Source: Haloquadratum sp. J07HQX50 (GTDB lineage Archaea; Halobacteriota; Halobacteria; Halobacteriales; Haloferacaceae). From it: DNA of 5,240 nucleotides. The notes beneath the pieces are model-generated. The model saw nothing but the letters and a program-made list of their open reading frames with translations. It did no database searches and was not told the origin of the DNA. Made by a program: the position numbers and the translations under genes. Below are positions 1-5,240 of this stretch, piece after piece (position 1 is the stretch's first letter; the number at the start of each line of letters is the position of its first letter). Where the stretch lies: NCBI GenBank assembly GCA_000416005.1, contig KE356562.1, positions 1,003,333 to 1,008,572 of the forward strand, read 5' to 3'.

Positions 1-725
1 AGTCGGTTTCAGCGATTATCTCCGTTGTTGGGGATAACCAGTATCAGCGTGGTGTGGTTCCAATCGAAAATAGTATTGAAGGGAGTGTAACTGAGACCCT
101 AGACGCAATCGCCGAAGCTGAGATTGCAGTGACAAACGAGATTATTACGCCCATTCGACACGCGCTCTTGGCACAGTCTCCAGAGTTCGAGCGTATCGCT
201 TCACATTCACAGGCCCTTGCACAATGTCGGTCTTATCTTGAGCGTGAATATCCCGACACAGGACTCGAAGCTGTCGCAAGCACCGCTCAAGGTGTTGAAC
301 AGGCTCGCGCTGATGGCTCAGTCGCGGGGATTGGGCATCCAGATAACGCCGGTGAGATTCTCTCTGTGATTGCCGAAGATATTCAGGACCAATCCTCAAA
401 TTCAACTCGGTTTTTTGTGATTGCGCCTCGTTCAGAGCGTGACCCTGCGGGTGGAAAATCGACAGTTGTCGTCTACCCGAATGCCAATTATCCCGGACTA
501 CTGCTCGAGTTGCTCGAGGCCTTCGCCGAACGTGATATTAATCTCTCGCGCATTGAATCTCGCCCGAGCGGAAATCGGTTGGGAGATTACTTATTCCACA
601 TCGACTTCGATGCTGGACTATACGAGGAGCGTGCACAGGCAGCACTTGAGCAGATTGAATCGATTGCGGCAGATGGATGGATAAAGCGACTCGGTTCATA
701 CGACCGTCAGCACGTGTTGTATTGA
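1..725 (+). CDS. pheA: Prephenate dehydratase, C-terminal ~240 residues (5' end outside window)
   Basis: The enzyme converts prephenate to phenylpyruvate with loss of water and CO2, the committed step of phenylalanine synthesis in the cytoplasm. The frame is open from base 3 to the TGA at 723-725, so the gene enters from the left; the GTG at 54 is an internal valine, not a start. The visible part has the catalytic-domain signature VVPIENSIEGSV (fragment residues 18-29), a HSQALAQC segment, and the catalytic Thr-Arg-Phe motif in SSNSTRFF (about residues 135-137). An ACT regulatory domain follows, with YPGLLLELL and the phenylalanine-binding ESRP motif (about 185-188), so feedback inhibition by phenylalanine is likely. 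The GALV motif of the Escherichia coli P-protein reads GLLL here. No chorismate mutase domain is visible. If the full protein is near the usual 265-280 residues, only some 25-40 N-terminal residues are missing. Confidence 0.95.
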   Translation, partial: SVSAIISVVGDNQYQRGVVPIENSIEGSVTETLDAIAEAEIAVTNEIITPIRHALLAQSPEFERIASHSQALAQCRSYLEREYPDTGLEAVASTAQGVEQARADGSVAGIGHPDNAGEILSVIAEDIQDQSSNSTRFFVIAPRSERDPAGGKSTVVVYPNANYPGLLLELLEAFAERDINLSRIESRPSGNRLGDYLFHIDFDAGLYEERAQAALEQIESIAADGWIKRLGSYDRQHVLY

Positions 726-732
726 CTTTGTG

Positions 733-751
733 GAGAGCTCATCGCGCTCTC
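733..751 (+). terminator. Small stem-loop just after pheA, possible 3'-end element
   Basis: GAGAGC at 733-738 and GCTCTC at 746-751 form a perfect 6-bp stem around a 7-base loop, seven bases after the pheA stop codon. No T-run follows, so it is not a classic terminator. Archaeal termination depends mainly on U-rich tracts, so a role in 3'-end processing or stability is only a suggestion. A 6-bp stem could arise by chance. Confidence 0.25.
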
Positions 752-859
752 GTGTGCTGAGCAGGGTTCTTGCATCGATGGCAGGATAGGATACAAAAAC
801 GCGACTGTGGTGTGAGAAGATATCACCAATGAAAGATACAGATTGACCCAGACAGGTGC

Positions 860-866
860 TATTTTA
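860..866 (+). promoter_or_regulatory. TATA-like box for leuS (leaderless promoter)
   Basis: TATTTTA at 860-866 sits in a GC-rich stretch and is the only good A/T-rich box near the leuS start. Its centre (863) is 28 bases upstream of the A of the ATG at 891. Haloarchaeal TATA boxes usually lie about 24-28 bases before the transcription start, and many haloarchaeal mRNAs have no 5' leader. The spacing therefore predicts a transcript starting at or within a few bases of the ATG. I see no Shine-Dalgarno sequence in front of 891, which fits. The inference rests on spacing and composition only. Confidence 0.5.
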
Positions 867-890
867 CGCCCGCGCCCGCAGTGGTCAGAT

Positions 891-3749
891 ATGGATTACG
901 ATCCGGACAAAATCGAGACAGCGTGGCGGGAGCGGTGGGAAGAGGAAGGCCGATATGAGGCTGATCCCTCCGATGAAGGTGATGCCACGTTTGTCACTGT
1001 CCCATATCCGTATCCTAGCGGTGGGATGCATATCGGGCATGCACGAACATATACCGTTCCTGATGTGTATGCAAGGTATCGGCGTCAGCGTGGCGACAAT
1101 GTCCTGTTTCCAATTGCCTGGCACGTCACAGGCACGCCAATCATTGGTGCTGTAGAGCGACTCAAAAATGAAGAGCCAGAGCAGATGTCGGTTCTTCGTG
1201 ATACATATAACGTTTCGAAAGATACTCTTGCAGATCTCAAAACGCCAATGGGGTATGCACGACACTTTATTGAGCAGCATTACAAGCAGGGTATGCATGA
1301 TCTTGGACTGTCAATCGATTGGCGAAGAGAGTTCACCACGAATGATGAGCGATACTCGAAGTTCGTTACCTGGCAGTATGAGACGCTTCGCGACGCGGGT
1401 CGATTAGAAAAGGGCCTCCATCCGGTCAAGTACTGCACCAATGAGGAACAGCCTGTCACGACGCACGACCTTCTCGAGGGTGAAGAGGCTGAGTTTCAGG
1501 AATATACACTCATCCGATTTGCACACCGTGAGACGATTGTTCCAATGGCGACACTCCGGCCAGAGACAGTCCGCGGGGTGACGAACGCCTACATTGATCC
1601 TGATGGGTCATATGTGTATGCAAACGTCGATGACGAGCAGTGGTTCGTTTCCATGGCTGCCGTAGAGAAACTCAAACTACAGGGGCATGATATTACCGTC
1701 ACTGAAGCAGTGTCAGGTGAGGCACTTGTCGGGGAAACAGTGGAAAATCCAATTACCGGTGAGAGTATTATTGTGCTTCCAGCGGGATTTGTTGATCCAG
1801 ATAACGCGACAGGAGTGGTAATGTCTGTCCCGGCACACTCACCTGATGACTACATTGCCCTGCAGGAAGCAAAACAAGACCCTGACCGACTCAAGACGTA
1901 CGGAGTCGATATGTCAATAGTCGACAATATCGAGCCAGTCCCGGTTCTAACGATAGAAGACTACGGAGAGATCCCAGCAAAAGACGCGGTTGAACAGCAC
2001 GGTATCGAATCAAGTGACGACCCGGAGCTTGAGACTGCGACGAAAGAACTGTATAATCGCGAGTTTCATCAAGGTGTACTGAACCAAGATTATGGTGAGT
2101 TCGCAGGAGAGGTCATTGAAGAGGCTCGCGATACTTTCCGAGAGGCGTATACATCGACAGGCGCCTTTGGATCAATGCAGGAGTTCTCCGAGAATGTTGT
2201 CTGTCGGTGTGGCGGTGGTGTTGTCGTCGCAGAACAGGATACCTGGTTCCTTCGATATAATGATGAAGACTGGAAGCAGCGTGCGCATACGTTGGTCAGC
2301 CAGATGGAAGCGATCCCCGAGAACACACGCAGTGAGTACGACTATACGATCGATTGGCTAAACGAGTGGCCATGTATCCGTAACTATGGACTCGGGACTC
2401 GGCTGCCATTTGATGACGACTTTGTTATCGAGCCACTGTCAGATTCGACGATCTACATGTCATACTATGCTATTGCACACCGACTTCGTGACATCCCAGT
2501 AGAAGACCTGGATCGGGATTTCTTTGACACACTCTTTTATGGCTCTCAAGCTGTCGAAAAGCCAGATGAACGAGCACTTTCACTTCACGAGGAGTGGGAT
2601 TATTGGTATCCTGTTGACTACCGGTTTTCTGCGAATGATCTAATATCTAATCATCTGACATTTTATCTCTTCCATCACGCCGAGTTGTTTGAGCCCGCAC
2701 AGTGGCCAGAAGGAATTGTTATTATGGGAATGGGGCTACTTGAGGGAGAGAAGATGTCCTCTTCGAAGGGTCATGTCGTTCTTCCCGATGTTGCGATTGA
2801 AGAGTATGGTGCCGACACTGTCCGTTTTTTTCTACTGAACTCGGCGGAGCCATGGCAAGACTACGATTGGCGAGATGAGCAGGTCGGATCCGTTCGCGAT
2901 CAATTGGAGCGGTTCTGGAACCGAGCACAAGGAATTATTCGCACCGAAACACCACCATCACAACCCTCCCTTCGCCCAATTGATAACTGGTTACTTTCAC
3001 GACTTCAGCGAACGATTCAGGCAGTCACCACTTCGCTGGAGGCGGCCGAGACCCGTACGGCCAGCCAAGCTGCGTTCTACGACTTTGAGGAGGACCTACG
3101 ATGGTATCATCGCCGAACAACACAGGACCGCCCCGGTGCACAGTGGATTCGACAACAGGTGCTCTCGACACGCCTCCGTCTCTTGGCACCGCTTATTCCA
3201 TTCATCACGAACGAACTTCACGAACAACTCATGGGCCAGTCCGCGGAGATGGCGTCGTGGCCCGCCGTGGACGACAATCATATCAATCGGCCACTGGAGG
3301 CGAGCGAAACACAGATCGGTCGTCTTGTTGATGATATTCAAGATATTCAGCAGTCACTCTCCAATGCAGATGAATACATTCCCGCAGCAGATCCAGATCA
3401 TATCGAAATCACGACCGCACCGTCGTGGCACCGGACTGTGTTTGAGTCAATTGTCAAAGAAGGTGCCGATCAGGCAGAGGTAATGAGTACAATCATGCAA
3501 AATCCTGAACTTCGCAAACGCGGGAATGCGGTGAATGACCTTGTCGGAGAACTGGTCAAATTCGCGCGTGGTCGAGATGAAAAAGAGCTCGAAGCACTTG
3601 CCAGTGTTAATGAAGAGGAGACGTACCGGCGAGCTATAACATTCCTTGAGAGGGAGTTCGATGCAACAATCAATATCTCACAAACAACAGACGCTTCGGC
3701 GTCTGCTATCCCATTCCGTCCAGAGATTGACCTCCAAGCAAATCAGTAG
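891..3749 (+). CDS. leuS: Leucyl-tRNA synthetase (archaeal type, class I)
   Basis: This cytoplasmic enzyme attaches leucine to tRNA-Leu and edits mischarged tRNA. I place the start at ATG 891, giving 952 residues. The frame stays open back to a TTG at 843, but those 16 extra residues look unlike a synthetase N-terminus, whereas MDYDPDKIETAWRERW is typical, and a TATA-like box is spaced for 891. Domains in order: Rossmann catalytic core with HIGH at 47-50 (after PYPYPSGGM); CP1 editing domain at roughly 195-400, with the threonine-region motif TLRPETVRGVTN at 221-232 and SVPAHSPDDY at 312-321, where D320 aligns with the editing aspartate; a CRCGG knuckle at 438-442; the leucine-enzyme signature GLGTRLPFD near 500-508 and EPLSDSTIYM near 514-523; KMSSSKG at 621-627, a usual KMSKS variant; an alpha-helical anticodon-binding domain; and an archaeal C-terminal domain ending IPFRPEIDLQ. 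The whole chain is acidic. No break or frameshift is seen. Confidence 0.97.
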   Translation: MDYDPDKIETAWRERWEEEGRYEADPSDEGDATFVTVPYPYPSGGMHIGHARTYTVPDVYARYRRQRGDNVLFPIAWHVTGTPIIGAVERLKNEEPEQMSVLRDTYNVSKDTLADLKTPMGYARHFIEQHYKQGMHDLGLSIDWRREFTTNDERYSKFVTWQYETLRDAGRLEKGLHPVKYCTNEEQPVTTHDLLEGEEAEFQEYTLIRFAHRETIVPMATLRPETVRGVTNAYIDPDGSYVYANVDDEQWFVSMAAVEKLKLQGHDITVTEAVSGEALVGETVENPITGESIIVLPAGFVDPDNATGVVMSVPAHSPDDYIALQEAKQDPDRLKTYGVDMSIVDNIEPVPVLTIEDYGEIPAKDAVEQHGIESSDDPELETATKELYNREFHQGVLNQDYGEFAGEVIEEARDTFREAYTSTGAFGSMQEFSENVVCRCGGGVVVAEQDTWFLRYNDEDWKQRAHTLVSQMEAIPENTRSEYDYTIDWLNEWPCIRNYGLGTRLPFDDDFVIEPLSDSTIYMSYYAIAHRLRDIPVEDLDRDFFDTLFYGSQAVEKPDERALSLHEEWDYWYPVDYRFSANDLISNHLTFYLFHHAELFEPAQWPEGIVIMGMGLLEGEKMSSSKGHVVLPDVAIEEYGADTVRFFLLNSAEPWQDYDWRDEQVGSVRDQLERFWNRAQGIIRTETPPSQPSLRPIDNWLLSRLQRTIQAVTTSLEAAETRTASQAAFYDFEEDLRWYHRRTTQDRPGAQWIRQQVLSTRLRLLAPLIPFITNELHEQLMGQSAEMASWPAVDDNHINRPLEASETQIGRLVDDIQDIQQSLSNADEYIPAADPDHIEITTAPSWHRTVFESIVKEGADQAEVMSTIMQNPELRKRGNAVNDLVGELVKFARGRDEKELEALASVNEEETYRRAITFLEREFDATINISQTTDASASAIPFRPEIDLQANQ
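3688..3705 (+). other. Perfect 7-bp hairpin with UUCG tetraloop inside the leuS 3' end
   Basis: CAGACGC (3688-3694), TTCG (3695-3698) and GCGTCTG (3699-3705) form an uninterrupted stem closed by a C-G pair on a UUCG loop, known to be an unusually stable RNA tetraloop. It lies within codons 933-939 of leuS (TDASASA), a low-complexity stretch just before the conserved IPFRP end, and 41 bases before the stop. Read from the other strand it would be in the 3' trailer of the convergent dehydrogenase gene, 56 bases past that stop, with a CGAA loop. The fold is seen directly; a role in termination, pausing or mRNA stability is inference. Confidence 0.45.
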
Positions 3750-3755
3750 CTCCAA

Positions 3756-3762
3756 TTTTCTT
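3756..3762 (+). terminator. T-rich tract after leuS, weak candidate terminator
   Basis: TTTTCTT begins seven bases after the leuS stop and runs into the last codon of the convergent gene. Archaeal RNA polymerase terminates on U-rich tracts without needing a hairpin, so this is the most plausible leuS termination signal in view. The tract is short and interrupted by a C, so efficient termination is doubtful and some read-through into the opposing gene is expected. Confidence 0.3.
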
Positions 3763-4760
3763 CAGTTCTCCGTGAGTTCATACATATCGAAGCCTGCCGT
3801 ATCTGCGCTCTCGGCTGCCGTTTCATAGACTGCGTGTGCCGCAGCAACGTCTTGGATTGCCAATCCCGTCGAGTCGAACACGGAGATATCAGTCGTTGTC
3901 CGTGATATGAATTCATCTCCAGCGACGAGCGCACCAACTGCCATATCGATATCTGCACGGTCAAGACCACCATCCGAGAGCGGCACATTAATTTCACCGG
4001 AATGGATCGCCTGTTCATGATCATCAACGATAATCGTTGCCTCGGAGAGAATGTCCCCATCAAGTTCGTTTTTGCCGGGTGCATCTGCTCCCATTGCGTT
4101 AATGTGTATCTCATCATTGAGCACTGTTCGTTCGACAATTGGTGATTCGACGGGAGTTGTTGTTGAGAGAATATCACAGGTGGCGGCTTCAGAAATGCTG
4201 CCGAGCACCACGTCAAACTCAGATTCGAATTCACTCGCGAATGCTTCAGCGCGCGCGGAGTCAATATCGCTGACAATAACCTCCTCAATTGGGCGTACAT
4301 TCGCAATTGCAGTAAGTTGCGTATACGCCTGAGCCCCTGCCCCAACAAGCCCAAGAGAGCTGGCGCTTTGTTTCGCGGCGTAATCGGTCGCAACGGCCGC
4401 GGAAGCGCCTGTTCTTAACATGGTTAGTGTCCTTCCATCCATGATGGCGAGTGGATAGGCCGTTTCTGGGTCGGAATAAATCATCGTCCCCAACACAGTG
4501 GGTAAGCCAGCCTTTTGTTGATTCTCTGGGTGAGAGTTAACCCATTTCAATCCCGCAGCATCCCACTCGCCTGTATTCAAGTATGCTGGCATTGATCGGA
4601 AATCGCCATTATACTTCGGAAGATCGATGTATGACTTGGCCGGCATCTGCGCGTTTCCACGATGGTACGCTGCGAATGCAGATTCTACTGCATCAATGAC
4701 GGCTGGCATTGACGCATATGCACGAACATCTGAGGCATCTAAGAGAAGTGTCTGTGTCAT
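3762..4760 (-). CDS. Ornithine cyclodeaminase / mu-crystallin family, probable NAD-dependent alanine dehydrogenase
   Basis: The 332-residue protein has the family layout: an N-terminal substrate and dimerisation region, a central Rossmann domain, and a C-terminal return to the first domain. The nucleotide-binding loop is GLVGAGAQAYTQL (residues 137-149). D165, after the second strand (EEVIVSD), points to NAD rather than NADP. Candidate active-site residues are K42, R55, K72 (in GLKWVNSHP), R116 (in LRTGAS) and D226 (in AMGADAPGKNELD), the last matching the catalytic aspartate of Pseudomonas ornithine cyclodeaminase. FDSTGLAIQDVAAA near the end is a family signature. From memory it aligns with Archaeoglobus fulgidus alanine dehydrogenase (about 322 residues) along its full length, including the N-terminus, which supports ATG 4760 as the start. 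Alanine dehydrogenase interconverts alanine and pyruvate plus ammonia; ornithine cyclodeaminase makes proline from ornithine. Sequence alone does not settle the substrate. It converges with leuS with 12 bases between stops. Confidence 0.9.
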   Translation of the reverse strand: MTQTLLLDASDVRAYASMPAVIDAVESAFAAYHRGNAQMPAKSYIDLPKYNGDFRSMPAYLNTGEWDAAGLKWVNSHPENQQKAGLPTVLGTMIYSDPETAYPLAIMDGRTLTMLRTGASAAVATDYAAKQSASSLGLVGAGAQAYTQLTAIANVRPIEEVIVSDIDSARAEAFASEFESEFDVVLGSISEAATCDILSTTTPVESPIVERTVLNDEIHINAMGADAPGKNELDGDILSEATIIVDDHEQAIHSGEINVPLSDGGLDRADIDMAVGALVAGDEFISRTTTDISVFDSTGLAIQDVAAAHAVYETAAESADTAGFDMYELTEN

Positions 4761-4768
4761 CTATCTAG

Positions 4769-4774
4769 TATAAA
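4769..4774 (-). promoter_or_regulatory. TATA-like hexamer upstream of the dehydrogenase gene
   Basis: On the minus strand TTTATA reads from 4774 to 4769, the best TATA match in the gap. Its centre is only about 11 bases before the ATG at 4760, so standard spacing would start transcription near 4746, inside the reading frame. A weaker ATTAA (4795-4791 on the minus strand) lies about 33 bases before the ATG and would give a leader of a few bases. Either may be the real promoter, or the gene may be read from the thermosome transcript. Confidence 0.25.
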
Positions 4775-4815
4775 CGTATGTCGAACGACGTTAATGCGTT
4801 ACTCCCGTCCCTAAA

Positions 4816-4846
4816 TGCGGTCAGAAAAAGTGTCGAGTTGACCGCA
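4816..4846 (-). repeat. 8-bp perfect inverted repeat with T5 loop behind the thermosome gene
   Basis: TGCGGTCA (4816-4823) and TGACCGCA (4839-4846) are exact reverse complements separated by 15 bases. Read on the minus strand, the loop contains five T residues (4829-4825). The element begins 35 bases after the thermosome stop codon and ends 55 bases before the dehydrogenase ATG. It could be a 3'-end or terminator structure of the thermosome mRNA, or a dyad operator in front of the dehydrogenase gene. Nothing in the sequence separates these roles. Confidence 0.4.
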
Positions 4847-4881
4847 GCCACAGGAGAAGGTGGGTGTCTTTTCCGAGGGCT

Positions 4882-5240
4882 CTACATTGCGCCGCCCATG
4901 CCACCCATGCCGCCCATACCACCCATGCCGCCGCCAGGTGCACCACCTTCCTCATCGTCGCCACTGGTTGACAACTCGTCGGCGGCAATAATGTCGTCAA
5001 TTTTGAGGACTAAATTAGCCGCCTCAGTCGCCGAGGAGAGTGCCTGCTCTTTCGAGTGGGCGGGTTCGACAACACCTGTCTCGAACGTGTCCTCAACCTC
5101 ACTCGTGAATACATTCAGACCAGCATGAGTCTCATCGTTCTCATGAGCCTTGCGTAAATCAACGAGCGTATCAATTGAGTCAAGTCCAGCGTTCTCGGCG
5201 AGAACACGTGGAACGAGTTCAACGGCGTCGGCGAACGCTT
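4882..5240 (-). CDS. ths: Thermosome (group II chaperonin) subunit, C-terminal 118 residues
   Basis: Thermosome subunits form double-ring ATP-driven folding machines in the archaeal cytoplasm. Only the C-terminus is in the window; the gene continues past the right edge, and a full subunit is usually about 520-560 residues. The frame reads from the right edge to TAG at 4884-4882. The visible part contains [20 protein letters not shown], then LVDLRKAHE and [11 protein letters not shown], then the conserved [15 protein letters not shown] helix of the equatorial domain, followed by an acidic linker (SGDDEEGG) and a flexible tail with four Gly-Gly-Met units ending GGAM. Such tails project into the ring cavity. 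The catalytic nucleotide-binding loops lie outside the window. Haloarchaea carry several paralogous subunits, and this end does not show which one it is. Confidence 0.96.
   Translation of the reverse strand, partial: AFADAVELVPRVLAENAGLDSIDTLVDLRKAHENDETHAGLNVFTSEVEDTFETGVVEPAHSKEQALSSATEAANLVLKIDDIIAADELSTSGDDEEGGAPGGGMGGMGGMGGMGGAM
4897..4932 (-). repeat. Four tandem Gly-Gly-Met codon repeats in the thermosome tail
   Basis: Minus-strand codons from 4932 to 4897 read GGM four times in a row, with glycine codons alternating between GGC and GGT. The 9-base unit is a near-perfect DNA tandem repeat, so unit number may vary between strains. It is preceded by one more Gly and followed by GGAM and the stop. 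Such GGM tails are common in group II chaperonins and many group I chaperonins. Confidence 0.9.

Noticed and set aside
495..512. GLLL instead of GALV in the ACT domain of prephenate dehydratase, with a short direct repeat TGCTCGAG
   Set aside because: From memory this matches other haloarchaeal prephenate dehydratases, and ESRP is intact. The DNA repeat simply encodes LLELLE.
760..790. GGTTCTTGC as a possible tRNA T-arm in the pheA-leuS gap
   Set aside because: No matching T-stem, acceptor stem or anticodon arm can be built around it.
808..828. TGGTG/CACCA inverted repeat in the pheA-leuS gap
   Set aside because: It has only 5 bp with an 11-base loop, expected by chance, and no other signal is associated with it.
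885..1298. 137-codon - strand open frame opposite the leuS 5' end
   Set aside because: It is antisense to the catalytic domain of leuS, hydrophobic and cysteine-rich in a way unlike the neighbouring proteins. The low GC content leaves few stops in this frame.
2751..2768. KMSSS in place of KMSKS in LeuRS
   Set aside because: This is a common variant of the class I signature in archaeal leucyl-tRNA synthetases. The first lysine and the following lysine are kept, so loss of function is not implied.
2875..3483. 202-codon + strand open frame within leuS
   Set aside because: It is a frame-shifted shadow of the leuS anticodon-binding region, rich in Arg, His, Ser and Pro, with no recognisable motif and no start signals.
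3743..4393. 216-codon open frame on the - strand in a second frame of the dehydrogenase gene
   Set aside because: It overlaps a gene with intact family motifs in another frame, and its residues (basic, Leu/Arg/Ser-rich) do not resemble an acidic haloarchaeal protein.
4778..5128. Proline/methionine-rich open frame on the + strand ([16 protein letters not shown])
   Set aside because: It is the reverse complement of the thermosome Gly-Gly-Met tail and upstream codons. The minus-strand frame has clear chaperonin motifs and a natural stop.

Overview
The window looks like ordinary housekeeping chromosome from a halophilic archaeon. The evidence is an archaeal-type leucyl-tRNA synthetase, a group II chaperonin (thermosome) with a Gly-Gly-Met tail, an archaeal-type alanine dehydrogenase/ornithine cyclodeaminase homologue, and strongly acidic Asp/Glu-rich proteins. 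By eye the base composition is close to 50% GC, with many A/T-ending codons. That is low for a haloarchaeon and fits the Haloquadratum lineage best. The genus is an inference from composition, not a database match.

Layout from left to right: the 3' portion of a prephenate dehydratase gene (pheA, + strand, start outside the window); a 165-base gap holding a small stem-loop and a TATA-like box; a complete leuS on the + strand; a complete alanine dehydrogenase/ornithine cyclodeaminase-family gene on the - strand, convergent with leuS and only 12 bases from it; a 121-base gap with an 8-bp perfect inverted repeat and a TATA-like box; and the 3' end of a thermosome subunit gene on the - strand, running off the right edge.

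The genes share a broad amino-acid theme: phenylalanine synthesis, leucine charging, and alanine or ornithine metabolism. They do not form one operon. pheA and leuS are co-oriented, but leuS appears to have its own promoter placed for a leaderless transcript starting at the ATG at 891. The thermosome and dehydrogenase genes are co-oriented on the other strand, separated by a gap with its own signals.

I see no tRNA or rRNA, insertion sequence, CRISPR array, integration site or defence-type gene, and no evidence of a new multigene system. The most notable non-coding signals are a perfect 7-bp hairpin with a UUCG loop inside the 3' end of leuS, at the convergent junction, and the inverted repeat behind the thermosome gene.
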